Shown here one piece after another: positions 35,449 through 43,959 of a DNA stretch of 64,000 nucleotides. Each line of letters opens with the position of its first letter. Within the stretch, counting starts at the first letter, position 1. Under the pieces are notes generated by a model. It was not told where the DNA came from and did no database searches. It saw only the letters and a program-made list of their open reading frames with translations. The DNA comes from Bradyrhizobium sp. AUGA SZCCT0176 (GTDB lineage Bacteria; Pseudomonadota; Alphaproteobacteria; Rhizobiales; Xanthobacteraceae), in the NCBI RefSeq assembly GCF_018130145.1, contig NZ_JAFCMB010000009.1, positions 62,001 to 126,000 of the forward strand. The letters are read 5' to 3'. Both the position numbers and the translations under genes were made by a program.

Positions 35449-36055
35449 CGACGATCTCCGTGGCCTTGGCGGACGGGCGCTCGCTGAACGATTGATACCA
35501 TGCCGTGAGTGCCGGGTGACCGGCCCGCCAGTTGAGATCGGCAAAGCGGAAGTCGAGATACGACAGGGCACAGCCGATTGCGATGTGGCCGATGTCGAAC
35601 GGCGCATCGCCAAGACGCGGCGCGAGCTGCTCGAAACGCTCGAGCGCCGCGCGCGTCTTCAGCGCAAAGCCTGCGATCCATTCCGGCGTCTGCCGGGCTT
35701 GCGGCTTGTCGCGCTCGTTCCGCCAGAGGATCAGCACGTCGAGCAAGCCGTTGGCCAAGGCGTGCCGGGTAAGGGTATTCCAGCGCTCCGGCTTTGACGC
35801 GGGAAACAACCGGCCGCCGCCCGCGAGCGCGTCGAAATATTCGCAGATCGTCAGGCTGTCGAAGATCGCCGTTCCATCGTCCAGGACCAGCGTCGGAATT
35901 TTGCCGACGGGGTTGTCCGACAGCAGCGCCTCGTTCGGCTTCGACATGGCGACGACGGTGCGCAGCAGCGTCAGCCGTTGCTCAAGCCCGAGCTCATGCG
36001 CCGCGATCATCACTTTGCGGACGAACGGGGACCGTGGGGACCAGTGCAGCTTCAC
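35441..36055 (-). CDS. Glutathione S-transferase family protein
   Basis: A 204-residue GST. The N-terminal thioredoxin-like part has MKLHWSPRSPFVRKVMIAAH, VGKIPTLVLDDG with cis-proline and DSLTICEYFD. The helical C-terminal domain keeps DIGHIAIGCALSYLDFR. It is the first gene of the operon that continues with the CoA-transferase, CMD, amidohydrolase, enoyl-CoA hydratase and hydrolase genes. A 12-base palindrome lies 33 bases upstream. In catabolic operons such GSTs often act as isomerases of ring-cleavage products; that is inference here. Confidence 0.87.
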   Translation of the reverse strand: MKLHWSPRSPFVRKVMIAAHELGLEQRLTLLRTVVAMSKPNEALLSDNPVGKIPTLVLDDGTAIFDSLTICEYFDALAGGGRLFPASKPERWNTLTRHALANGLLDVLILWRNERDKPQARQTPEWIAGFALKTRAALERFEQLAPRLGDAPFDIGHIAIGCALSYLDFRFADLNWRAGHPALTAWYQSFSERPSAKATEIVDG

Positions 36056-36087
36056 GATGGGAACTCTTTTCGGTACCTAAAGCGCTA

Positions 36088-36099
36088 AAAGCTAGCTTT
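36088..36099. promoter_or_regulatory. Perfect palindrome before the GST-CoA-transferase operon
   Basis: AAAGCTAGCTTT is a perfect 12-base palindrome in an AT-rich stretch, 33 bases before the GST start codon and between it and the gene of a UTRA-domain GntR regulator. Position and symmetry fit an operator for that regulator. Confidence 0.45.
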
Positions 36100-36156
36100 A
36101 TAGCCTTTTTGATGCGCTGTCTACTGCAGACCGCACACGCGCTGCCGCGGCACGGC

Positions 36157-36879
36157 TCAGCGCAACTTGATATCGACCCGCACCAGGTCACCGCGATAGA
36201 TGCCGTCTGCGATGAGCACGATGTAGCCTTCCTCATCGACGGCGGTACGCTGGACGAAAGCGACGGGTGCATTAAGCGGCACGCCGAGCAGTTCGGCTGT
36301 CTCGAGATCGGCACCGCCGATCGTCAATGTCTGTTGCGCATCCTTGATGACGAGGCCTGGAACGTCAGCCACCAGCTTCAGCGCCGTCTTCGACGTGAAC
36401 GCGTCGGGCGGAATGCGCGGCACGAGCCGCTCGTCGATGAACACGTCCGCGAGCAGAAAGGCTTCACCGTCGCGCGAGTGCCTGCGCTGCAGCCGTTTGT
36501 AGCTCGGAGCCAACTCACCGATGCCGTGCGGCACGATCATCGGGAGCTGACCGTCGGCGGCCGACAGCACTTCGATCGTGGCGCCCTCGCGTGCACGGAG
36601 CAACCCCGCGAAATTGGTCTCCATCGTACACCACAGATGATCCTTGGGCTGGCGGCGCACGAACGTGCCCTTGGCGCGGAACCGCTCGATCAATTGCTCA
36701 CTCTCGAGGATGCCGAGCGCCTGCCGGAGCGTTGCCCGTGCGACGCCCACCTCGGAAGCGAGTTCATCGACCGTCGGGATCTGCTCGCCGACTTTCCACC
36801 GTCCCGTCTCGATATGTCGGCGGAACAGGGTTGCCAGCTGGATGTAACGCGGCACGGCGCTTTGGCTGAGGGTGCTCAT
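36157..36879 (-). CDS. GntR-family regulator with UTRA domain (HutC type)
   Basis: A 240-residue regulator. A winged helix-turn-helix (residues 8-76, IETGRWKVGEQIPTVDELAS and GVARATLRQALGILE) precedes a UTRA ligand-binding domain (about 95-235). HutC-type regulators usually repress catabolic genes and respond to a pathway compound. It is the first gene before the GST-CoA-transferase operon on the same strand and is divergent from a Bug receptor gene, so it probably governs both directions. Confidence 0.9.
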   Translation of the reverse strand: MSTLSQSAVPRYIQLATLFRRHIETGRWKVGEQIPTVDELASEVGVARATLRQALGILESEQLIERFRAKGTFVRRQPKDHLWCTMETNFAGLLRAREGATIEVLSAADGQLPMIVPHGIGELAPSYKRLQRRHSRDGEAFLLADVFIDERLVPRIPPDAFTSKTALKLVADVPGLVIKDAQQTLTIGGADLETAELLGVPLNAPVAFVQRTAVDEEGYIVLIADGIYRGDLVRVDIKLR

Positions 36880-37012
36880 GACAACGTCTGCATATATGGG
36901 ATTCCGGCCTGACTTGCAGTAAATAGGATAATAACCTAGCCTAACGACCTGTTACATTCAAGATCGCATTCCGCGTCATGGCGCTTGCCTGCGCAAAAAA
37001 GGAGGGGAGGCC

Positions 37013-38020
37013 ATGGCTTCTGTAATCCGTCTCATGCTGCCAACACGTCTTGCCTGCGCCGCATCGGCCCTGGCGTTTGTTGCTGCCATGGCAGGCCCAC
37101 TTCCGACGGCCGAGGCCCAGGACTTCCCGGCGAAACCGATCACGCTGATTATCCCGTTCCCGGCGGGCGGCGCGACCGACATCGCGGGGCGTGTACTCGC
37201 CGAGAGGATGGCGATCTCGCTCAAGCAGCCGATCGTTGTCGACAACCGCGCCGGCGCCGCGGGCGCCATCGGCATCAAGGCGGTCGCGACGGCGGCGCCC
37301 GACGGCTATACGCTCGGCGTCAGCGGCGTCGGCACCACGGCATTGCTTGAACCGCTCGGACGTAATCTTGGCTTCAGCCCCGGCAATGATCTCAACTATG
37401 TCGGCCATATGGGCTCGTCGGCGATGCTGATCGCCGCCAAGTCCGATCTTGGCGCGAAGTCGATGTCAGAATTGATCGCGCTGGCCAGATCGAAGCCGGA
37501 GCAGTTGACCTATGGCACATCGGGGATCGGCTCGCCCGGCCATCTCGCGATGGAATGGCTGTTGTTCGACGCCGGCGTCAAAATCATGCACTTGCCCTAC
37601 AGGGGTAACGCGCCGCTGTTGAATGACCTTGTCGGCAAGCACGCCGACCTCGGTGTACTGACCATCCCCGGCACGTCGGATCAAGTGAAGGCCGGCAATA
37701 TCGTTCCGATTGCCGTGACGAGTACCGTGCGCTCCGATGAACTTCCCGACGTCCCGACCACGCGTGAGGCCGGGATCAGGGATTTTGCGGCCGAGTTGTG
37801 GAATGTGCTGGTCGCACCGAAAGGCACACCTCAGCCGATCGTGGACAAGATCAGCGCCGCCCTCGCCGAGGCGATGAAGGATCCACGCGTGCACGCCCGG
37901 TTCAAAGCCAACGGCCTTGTGCCTGTGACCATGACGCCAGCCGAAACCCGCGCCTTCGTCGATACCGAACGTGCCAAGTGGGCCGATGTTGTCAGGAAAT
38001 CCGGAGTGAAAGCCGATTGA
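37013..38020 (+). CDS. Bug-family periplasmic receptor (tripartite tricarboxylate type)
   Basis: A 335-residue extracytoplasmic receptor of the Bug/TctC family. A long N-terminal signal region ends near residue 36 (AEAQ). The mature start FPAKPITLIIPFPAGGATDIAGR is the family signature, with DNRAGAAGAIG and AAPDGYTLGVSG following. Such receptors bind small carboxylates or related solutes and usually serve TctAB permeases, none of which is nearby. A strong AAGGAGG sequence precedes the ATG. The gene is divergent from the UTRA GntR regulator, which suggests shared control with the CoA-transferase operon. Confidence 0.9.
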   Translation: MASVIRLMLPTRLACAASALAFVAAMAGPLPTAEAQDFPAKPITLIIPFPAGGATDIAGRVLAERMAISLKQPIVVDNRAGAAGAIGIKAVATAAPDGYTLGVSGVGTTALLEPLGRNLGFSPGNDLNYVGHMGSSAMLIAAKSDLGAKSMSELIALARSKPEQLTYGTSGIGSPGHLAMEWLLFDAGVKIMHLPYRGNAPLLNDLVGKHADLGVLTIPGTSDQVKAGNIVPIAVTSTVRSDELPDVPTTREAGIRDFAAELWNVLVAPKGTPQPIVDKISAALAEAMKDPRVHARFKANGLVPVTMTPAETRAFVDTERAKWADVVRKSGVKAD

Positions 38021-38040
38021 GCGGGACGTCAGCTGCATTT

Positions 38041-38160
38041 GTGGGGACTCTCGAAAATACCCATTGCGAGGTCGGCATACTCACAAAGGATGTTGCCGAT
38101 GCCGGCGACGTCTCCACTCACGGGCGAATCCACCAGCGCGATGTTCTTTGCCGCGAGAAC
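38041..38160 (-). pseudogene. Possible fossil of a hydroxyisobutyrate-dehydrogenase-like gene
   Basis: One minus-strand frame reads VLAAKNIALVDSPVSGDVAG, which resembles the DAPVSGG substrate-binding motif of 3-hydroxyisobutyrate and 2-hydroxy-3-oxopropionate dehydrogenases. No start, cofactor domain or C-terminal half is present. It adjoins the aldo/keto reductase fossil at 38165. Confidence 0.3.
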
Positions 38161-38164
38161 CCCT

Positions 38165-38265
38165 TCAGAGGCCCGTCATCTTGAGCACAGCCTCGGGCAG
38201 GCGTTCGCCCTGGACTGCGATCTTCAAAAGCGCTGTTGCGATCGCCTACAGATCTTTTGCCGAAA
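38165..38265 (-). pseudogene. Second fossil 3' end of an aldo/keto reductase gene
   Basis: Minus-strand reading gives KIAVQGERLPEAVLKMTGL and a stop, with an in-frame TAG at 38246-38248. Aligned with the fossil at 17659, roughly nine in ten of about 90 bases agree, with one three-base gap. Only the 3' end survives. Bases 38266-38602, up to the ribokinase gene, hold nothing I can assign. Confidence 0.7.
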
Positions 38266-38602
38266 GATCGCGATCAATTGATGCCGCGGCAGGTTGGGCG
38301 TGATCGTGATATCGCCGATCTCGGACGATGCGTTGCATTCGAGCTTCGTAGTCGCCTTACTCGTCGCGAACGCCTCCAGCTATCCCTCGGGCCGGGTGGA
38401 GTACGACTGACACGCTGACCGGCGACGTTCACTGCCGCTGTGCCGCGGCGAATCAACCGTGGCGCTTCACCGAGCGGCGACCAGACACCGCCTTCATCAT
38501 TTGATCGACAGCCCAGATCGGGCGTTCGTTCGGCCAAAAGAAAAAAGTGGAACGTTAGCCATCGGCGCACCGGCGTCAAATCCCACGCATTGAGTGCGGG
38601 TG

Positions 38603-39550
38603 CTATGTCGGAGGAACTGTCGTTGGCCCCCTGGGCGGCACCTCGCGTAATGCGTCTCTCATCGGCATGCCCTGCTGCGCGCCGGCCTTGAGGCAACTCA
38701 AGCCGGCGGCCTCGCATCCGACTTCCAACGCCTTTTTGAGCGACGATTTTTCGCCAATCATGGAAGCAAAGGCGCCAACAAACGTATCGCCGGCACCGAT
38801 GGTGTCGACCGGTTGGATGCTCGGCGCCGGCGCGCGAAAACGGGTATCGTCGGCCGTCACGGCTATGGCTCCCTGTGCTCCAGCTGTCACCACGCAAGTC
38901 AACCCGCCGGATCTGGCCAGCCAGCCGCAGGCGGCCTCGAAATCCGTCACGCCTGCGTCGAGCGCGGCAGCAAGGTCGAGCGCCTCGTGCTCGTTGACGA
39001 TGAGGTAATCCGTCGCGTCGAGCAGACCGCGGATCGTCGCGCCTATCATCTGATCCGGGACCGGCGCCAGGTTCCAGATGACTTTGCCATTGGCCGACTT
39101 GACTTTGCACGCCAGGTGGAGGGACTCGGCGTACGGCACCTCCATCTGCAGCACCAGAACGGTGTCGGCGTTCAAGAGTGTCTCCGAGACGTCGGCGGCG
39201 CATGCCGTATTGTTAGCGCCGCTTGCCACCGTGATCGCGTTTTCTCCGTTCGGATCTACGGTGATGAACGCGCAGCCCGTCGGCTCATGGACCCTGACGA
39301 TACGGCTCGTGTCGATGCCGTTGCCGGTCAGGTTCTTGAGAGCCTCATCACCAAACACGTCCTGCCCCAGCCGGCCCGCCATACGGACCTTTCCAGGACC
39401 GGCGATCCGTGCGGCGGCGACTGCCTGGTTGGCTCCCTTTCCACCGAAGTGGATTTCATAGGATGGAGCGAGCACCGTCCGGCCGGGGCCGGGAATGACC
39501 GGCACTCTGGCGACCAGATCGACATTGAGTGAGCCGAACACAAGGATCAT
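38603..39550 (-). CDS. rbsK: Ribokinase-like PfkB-family carbohydrate kinase
   Basis: A 315-residue PfkB-family kinase. FGSLNVDLVARVP at the N-terminus and GGKGANQAVAAAR near residue 37 are ribokinase-type, and the catalytic base lies in DTIGAGDTFVGAF near residue 245. It would phosphorylate a pentose or related sugar. The ATG at 39550 starts the first strand; the frame running to 39649 is not conserved. It is the last gene of an eight-gene operon and lies 22 bases after the RpiB-like isomerase. The C-terminal end (REVPPRGPTTVPPT) is low-complexity. Another sugar than ribose is possible. Confidence 0.88.
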   Translation of the reverse strand: MILVFGSLNVDLVARVPVIPGPGRTVLAPSYEIHFGGKGANQAVAAARIAGPGKVRMAGRLGQDVFGDEALKNLTGNGIDTSRIVRVHEPTGCAFITVDPNGENAITVASGANNTACAADVSETLLNADTVLVLQMEVPYAESLHLACKVKSANGKVIWNLAPVPDQMIGATIRGLLDATDYLIVNEHEALDLAAALDAGVTDFEAACGWLARSGGLTCVVTAGAQGAIAVTADDTRFRAPAPSIQPVDTIGAGDTFVGAFASMIGEKSSLKKALEVGCEAAGLSCLKAGAQQGMPMRDALREVPPRGPTTVPPT

Positions 39551-39572
39551 CGCCCGCCCCCAAGCAAAAACC

Positions 39573-40019
39573 TCAGCCTTCCGCATCCATTTCGTGAAGC
39601 TTCTGGACGCGTCGCCGGAAATCCTCTTCCGTCGAAAACTCGGCGGCAAGAAACGAGGAGATCAGATCGTTGGCGAGCCACGGTCCGACGATCTGGGCGC
39701 CAATGCACATGACATTCACATCATCATGCTCGACGCTCTGATGGGCCGAATGGACGTCGTGACAGACCGCGGCGCGGATGCCCTTCATTTTGTTGGCCGC
39801 AATCGAGGCACCGACACCGGTACCGCACACCATGATGCCGCGCGCGACTTCGCCAGAAGTGACCTTCTTGGCCACGGCCCGCGCGATATCGGGAAAATCC
39901 ACCGGCTTCTCGTCATAGGAGCCGACATCGACGACCTCGTGGCCGAGGCTGCGGATATGGTCGATGACGGCTTGCTTGAGCGGCCAGCCGGCGTGGTCGG
40001 ATCCTATGACGAGGCGCAT
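39573..40019 (-). CDS. rpiB: RpiB/LacAB family sugar-phosphate isomerase
   Basis: A 148-residue aldose-ketose isomerase of the RpiB/LacA/LacB family. IGSDHAGWPLKQ begins the Rossmann-like fold, VCGTGVGASIAANK carries the active-site cysteine, and CHDVHSAHQSVEHDDVNVM holds further conserved residues. It interconverts ribose 5-phosphate and ribulose 5-phosphate or acts on allose or tetrose phosphates. The start ATG at 40019 is preferred to a TTG/ATG farther upstream because the first strand begins there. A strong hairpin separates it from the receptor gene. Confidence 0.9.
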   Translation of the reverse strand: MRLVIGSDHAGWPLKQAVIDHIRSLGHEVVDVGSYDEKPVDFPDIARAVAKKVTSGEVARGIMVCGTGVGASIAANKMKGIRAAVCHDVHSAHQSVEHDDVNVMCIGAQIVGPWLANDLISSFLAAEFSTEEDFRRRVQKLHEMDAEG

Positions 40020-40045
40020 GTGATTTCCATTTCGTTGTTCTTGGG

Positions 40046-40075
40046 ACCGTGACAGCCGCACCCGGCTGTCACGGT
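40046..40075. other. Strong intercistronic hairpin
   Basis: ACCGTGACAGCCG and its exact complement form a 13-base stem with the four-base loop CACC, located just after the receptor gene stop and before rpiB. No T tract follows on the minus strand. Such hairpins behind receptor genes often protect the upstream message from 3' exonucleases, or act as partial terminators, giving more receptor than downstream product. Confidence 0.6.
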
Positions 40076-40085
40076 TGGGCTTCGT

Positions 40086-40883
40086 TCAACCACGCATGTC
40101 GGGCGGCAGCTCGACCCCGTGGAATTTCTTGTAGATGGCGTTGAGCTTGCCGTTTTTGACGTTTTCGGTGATCCACGCGTTGAGCTTCTCCAGGAGGCGC
40201 GGCTCACCCTTCTTCAGCCCGATGGCGAGTTCGAAGCTGGCGAGCGGGATCTTGGATTCGAAAATGCGCGCCGGATTCTTGACGCCAATCTGGTTGATGA
40301 TCGTGGCCGACGAGCCGACGCAATCGACCTGGCCGGAGACGGCCGCCGTCACGCCGGTGGCATCGTCATCATAGCGCGCGATCTTCAGCTCCTTGTCCTT
40401 CATATTCGACAGCATCGTATCCTGCGTGGTGCCGCGCGAGACGCCCACGGTCTTGTCCTTAAGGTCCGGCCAGTCCTTGACGTTCAGTGACTTCAGACAA
40501 CCGATATCCGATTGCAGCGTGGCGTACTTCTTCGAGAAATCGATAACCTTGGCCCGCTCAGGCGTGACCGACAGGGTGGATATGATGATATCGGCCTTGC
40601 CGGTCTGCACATTCGGGATCCGCGTCGCGCCAGTCGTCTGGATGAATTCCAGCTCGAGGCCCCAATCCTTGGCCAGCATCTCGGCAACTTCGACATCGGA
40701 GCCGGTCGGCTTCATGCTGCTGTCCATCATGCCGGACGGCGGGATCGCAAGGTCGGTCGAGATGCGGATCTTCTTGGCCTTGGTGATGTCGTCGAGCAGG
40801 TCGGCAAAAGCCGGCTGCGCTGCCAGTGCGAGAAGGCAACATGCCGAAATGGCCGCGCCCAAAAGTTTCCTGTTTTTCATCAT
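40086..40883 (-). CDS. Polar amino-acid-type ABC transporter substrate-binding protein
   Basis: A 265-residue receptor of the SBP family 3 (HisJ/FliY-like). The signal peptide ends near residue 27 (AFA before DLLDDITKAKKIRISTD). Family markers include ADIIISTLSVTPERAKVIDFS and KTVGVSRGTTQDT. The start at 40883 follows GAGGAAAA; a frame extending to 41303 is not receptor sequence. It is followed by a hairpin and sugar genes, so the substrate may not be an amino acid. Family 3 receptors also bind opines and other small polar compounds. Confidence 0.88.
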   Translation of the reverse strand: MMKNRKLLGAAISACCLLALAAQPAFADLLDDITKAKKIRISTDLAIPPSGMMDSSMKPTGSDVEVAEMLAKDWGLELEFIQTTGATRIPNVQTGKADIIISTLSVTPERAKVIDFSKKYATLQSDIGCLKSLNVKDWPDLKDKTVGVSRGTTQDTMLSNMKDKELKIARYDDDATGVTAAVSGQVDCVGSSATIINQIGVKNPARIFESKIPLASFELAIGLKKGEPRLLEKLNAWITENVKNGKLNAIYKKFHGVELPPDMRG

Positions 40884-40897
40884 TTGTTTTCCTCCGG

Positions 40898-41653
40898 TTA
40901 TGATTTCAAATTGCCCGTGCCGACGAACTGCGCGAGTTCGAGGGTAGTTGGCGACGTCAGGATCGAGGCCGGCCCGGTTTCGTGAACCTTGCCGCGATGC
41001 ATGAAGACGATCCGATCGGCGATGCCTTTGGCAAAACCCATTTCGTGCGTGACCATCATCATGGTCATGCCATCGGCAGCGAGCTGTTCGATTACCTTCA
41101 GGACTTCGCCTGTCAGTTCGGGATCGAGCGCCGAAGTCACCTCGTCGAACAGCATGACCTTGGGCTGCATTGCGAGTGAACGCGCGATGGCGGCACGCTG
41201 CTGCTGACCACCGGATAGCTGCTCGGGATAGGCATGAATCTTCTCTTCGAGGCCGACCTGCGCCAGCACCTTGTGCGCCAGCGCTTTCGCTTCGGACAGG
41301 CACATTCGTTTCACCGAGCAGGGCGCCAGCGTGATGTTCTGCTCGATCGTGAGGTGCGGAAACAGGTTGTAGCTCTGGAATACGATACCGACATCCTGTC
41401 GCAGAGCCCGCAGATCGACGTCTGGAAGATCAACCCTGCGCCCGCAGACGGTGATCTCGCCTCCGTCGACCTTCTCGAACCGGTCGATGCAGCGTAGCGC
41501 GGTGCTCTTGCCGGAACCCGACCGGCCGATGACGGCAAGGACCTCGCCGCGCTCGACGGTAAAGCTCACGCCATCGAGCACCTTCAGCGAGCCAAAGCTC
41601 TTCTGCACGTCGCGGAGCGACACGATGGGAGTGGAAGATGCGGGTTGCTGCAT
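40898..41653 (-). CDS. Polar amino-acid-type ABC transporter ATPase
   Basis: A 251-residue ATPase of the GlnQ/HisP class. Walker A is GRSGSGKST, signature LSGGQQQRAAIARSLA, Walker B VMLFDEVTSALDPE, and the H-loop is MVTHEMGFAKGIADR. The ATG at 41653 lies one base from the second permease gene stop. It powers the two permeases upstream. The insertion CSVKRMCLSEAKALA in the helical domain is as expected for the class. Confidence 0.93.
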   Translation of the reverse strand: MQQPASSTPIVSLRDVQKSFGSLKVLDGVSFTVERGEVLAVIGRSGSGKSTALRCIDRFEKVDGGEITVCGRRVDLPDVDLRALRQDVGIVFQSYNLFPHLTIEQNITLAPCSVKRMCLSEAKALAHKVLAQVGLEEKIHAYPEQLSGGQQQRAAIARSLAMQPKVMLFDEVTSALDPELTGEVLKVIEQLAADGMTMMMVTHEMGFAKGIADRIVFMHRGKVHETGPASILTSPTTLELAQFVGTGNLKS

Positions 41654-41654
41654 G

Positions 41655-42323
41655 TCAGGCCAGACTGAAGTTGGCACTGCCACGTCCCATCCGCCGCTCC
41701 AGCTTCTGGCTGAACAGGGACAGCGGGTAGCACATGGCGAAGTACACGGCGGCGATGATCGCGTAGACGATGAACGGCTCGAACAGCGAGTTGTTGACGA
41801 TCTGACCCGAGCGCATCAGTTCGACGAAACCGACCACCGAGGCGAGCGAGGTGTTCTTGATGATCTGCACCATGAAGCCGACGGTGGGCGGCGTCGCAAT
41901 GCGGATCGCCTGCGGCAGGATCACCTTCATCATGCGCTGGGTGCGGCTCAGCGCCAGGCCTTCCGCCGCTTCCCATTGCGGCTTTGGCACCGATTGTATC
42001 GAGCCGCGCCAGATCTCGCCGAGATAGGCGGCGACATAGAGGGTGAGCGAAGCGCTGGCGGCTGCAAGCGGGGACATCTTGAGGCCAATGGCTGCCAGTC
42101 CAAAATAGCCGAGGAACAGGATAACGAGGAGCGGCGTACCCTGAACCAGTTGCACATAGGCGGCACTGAGAAGCCGCACGGACCTCAAGGGAGAAATGCG
42201 CGCGAGTGCGATCACGAAGCCGACGATACCGCCGCCAATGAGAGCGATCAGGGAAAGCCCGATCGTCCATAGCGCGCCGTGGCCGAGGAAAAGCAGGTGG
42301 TTAGCGTTGAGATGTCCGCCCAT
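41655..42323 (-). CDS. Polar amino-acid-type ABC transporter permease
   Basis: A 222-residue inner-membrane permease of the HisM/GlnP class with about five spans. The coupling segment EAAEGLALSRTQRMMKVILPQAIRI and the preceding YLGEIWRGSIQSVPKPQWEAA are diagnostic. It pairs with the permease encoded just upstream at 42331, eight bases away. Confidence 0.92.
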   Translation of the reverse strand: MGGHLNANHLLFLGHGALWTIGLSLIALIGGGIVGFVIALARISPLRSVRLLSAAYVQLVQGTPLLVILFLGYFGLAAIGLKMSPLAAASASLTLYVAAYLGEIWRGSIQSVPKPQWEAAEGLALSRTQRMMKVILPQAIRIATPPTVGFMVQIIKNTSLASVVGFVELMRSGQIVNNSLFEPFIVYAIIAAVYFAMCYPLSLFSQKLERRMGRGSANFSLA

Positions 42324-42330
42324 GCTTACC

Positions 42331-43014
42331 TCACAACGCCGTGCCGAGCCGTCGCCGGCGCGGAAACAGGACGAGGCCGAGGCCCCAGAATCCCGCGCGC
42401 ATGACCAGCGACAGCAGAATGTAAAGCACGGCGACGATGATGTAGGTCTCGAAGGCTCGATAGGTATCCGACTGGATGTAGTTGGCTACGGCCGTCAATT
42501 CCTCGGCGGATATCTGCGAGCAGACCGACGAGGCGAGCATCAGCAGAACGAACTGACTGGTCAGCGCCGGATAGACCCTTTCGACGGCGGGCAGCAGGAT
42601 GATGTGCCAGTAGATCTGGAAGCGCGAGAGCGCGAGCCCTTCGGCCGCCTCGATCTGACCCCGCGGGATCGCCTCGAAACCTGCACGCATGATCTCGGCC
42701 GTGTAGGCCCCGACATTGATCGTCAGAGCAACCACCGCAACGGTGAAGGCGGACAGTTTCAGTCCGATGCTGGCAAGTCCGAAATAGACCAGGAATATCT
42801 GGACCAGCAGCGGTGTATTGCGGATGGCTTCCACATAGACTTTGCAAATGCGGGCAATCAGCCGGCTATGGTTTCCGCGGCCTACGGCCGCAAGTGTACC
42901 GATAAGAGCTCCGGAAACTGTTGCGAGGAACGCGAGTTCGAGCGTCAGAATGGCGCCGCCGAGAAAGTTCGGCCACCGTTCCAGTACCGCGGGAAAGTCG
43001 AGTTCGATATTCAT
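42331..43014 (-). CDS. Polar amino-acid-type ABC transporter permease
   Basis: A 227-residue permease of the same class. AYTAEIMRAGFEAIPRGQIEAAEGLALSRFQ is the coupling region. It starts ten bases after the GarR-like reductase gene stop. Together with the product of 41655 it forms the transmembrane pair. Confidence 0.92.
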   Translation of the reverse strand: MNIELDFPAVLERWPNFLGGAILTLELAFLATVSGALIGTLAAVGRGNHSRLIARICKVYVEAIRNTPLLVQIFLVYFGLASIGLKLSAFTVAVVALTINVGAYTAEIMRAGFEAIPRGQIEAAEGLALSRFQIYWHIILLPAVERVYPALTSQFVLLMLASSVCSQISAEELTAVANYIQSDTYRAFETYIIVAVLYILLSLVMRAGFWGLGLVLFPRRRRLGTAL

Positions 43015-43024
43015 TGCAACAGGA

Positions 43025-43924
43025 TCATCCAGCGCTCTGATTGGTCATGCGGTCGTAGACACGGAACAGAGCCTGATTACCGTTCGCGCCTTCGCCGTGC
43101 GCCCGCGCGTCGACATATTGGCTGGTGACGAGCGCGGTTCCGGGCAGTGGTACGTTCAACGCCTGGGCATGCTCCTGCACCAGCCTGAGGTCCTTGAGCA
43201 TCAAGTCGATCCGAAAGCCGGCGCCGACGTCGCCTCCGATCATCGCCGGACCGAGCTTGTCCAGCATCCAGGATGCGGCCGAGCCGCCCAACAGGACGCG
43301 GCGAAGCAGGTCCAGGTCGACGCCGGAGGCGCGACCCAGAGCGAGCGCTTCGCAAATCGCTTGGATGTTGATGCCGCAAATCAGCTGATTGCAGAGCTTG
43401 ACCGTTTGTCCAGCGCCGGACGCGCCGACATGGGTGATGGTGGTGCCCATGGCCCCAAAGAACGGTTCAGCCTTGCCGAAGGCTTCCGCTTCGCCGCCGG
43501 CCATGATCGACAGCGCTGCATCTCTCGCGCCGAGCGGTCCGCCGGAGACGGGCGCGTCCATGAAGCTCACGCCGGCCTGCTGCAGATCCGCATGGATGCG
43601 GCGGACGGCAACCGGCGAGATCGTGCTCATGTCCACGATCAGCTTGCCGGGAGGCGGCGACTTCAGGAGCCCGTGCTCGCCATAGATCACCGCTTCGACA
43701 TGCGGCGTGTCGGGCAGCATGGTGATGACGATGTCGGCGTCCCGCGCGGCGTCTGCCGGGTTCTGCGCGCGGACCGCGCCATCCTTTGCGACGTCTGCGA
43801 CGGCCGCCTCGTTGAGGTCGAAGGCACGGACCGCGTGACCGGCCTTCAGAAGGTTGCGGACCATTTCCCGGCCCATCGTGCCAATGCCGATGAAGCCGAC
43901 GCTTCCCTTGCCATCCCGTCCCAT
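43025..43924 (-). CDS. GarR/HIBADH-like NAD(P)-dependent dehydrogenase
   Basis: A 299-residue beta-hydroxyacid dehydrogenase. VGFIGIGTMGREMVRNLLKAGH is the cofactor motif, FMDAPVSGGPLGARDAALSIMAGG the substrate-binding motif, and GQTVKLCNQLICG carries the catalytic lysine. 2-hydroxy-3-oxopropionate (tartronate semialdehyde) reductase and 3-hydroxyisobutyrate dehydrogenase are in this family. It follows the GntR gene by 35 bases and precedes the permease gene, so it is part of the same operon. It would handle a product of the transported compound. Confidence 0.9.
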   Translation of the reverse strand: MGRDGKGSVGFIGIGTMGREMVRNLLKAGHAVRAFDLNEAAVADVAKDGAVRAQNPADAARDADIVITMLPDTPHVEAVIYGEHGLLKSPPPGKLIVDMSTISPVAVRRIHADLQQAGVSFMDAPVSGGPLGARDAALSIMAGGEAEAFGKAEPFFGAMGTTITHVGASGAGQTVKLCNQLICGINIQAICEALALGRASGVDLDLLRRVLLGGSAASWMLDKLGPAMIGGDVGAGFRIDLMLKDLRLVQEHAQALNVPLPGTALVTSQYVDARAHGEGANGNQALFRVYDRMTNQSAG

Positions 43925-43959
43925 ACGCTTACTCGTCTTCTTGTTGGTTGGAGTTGCAG

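Noticed and set aside
38274..39203. A 309-codon minus-strand open frame overlapping the ribokinase gene.
   Set aside because: Out-of-frame with a clear PfkB kinase; low-complexity Arg/Gly-rich translation.
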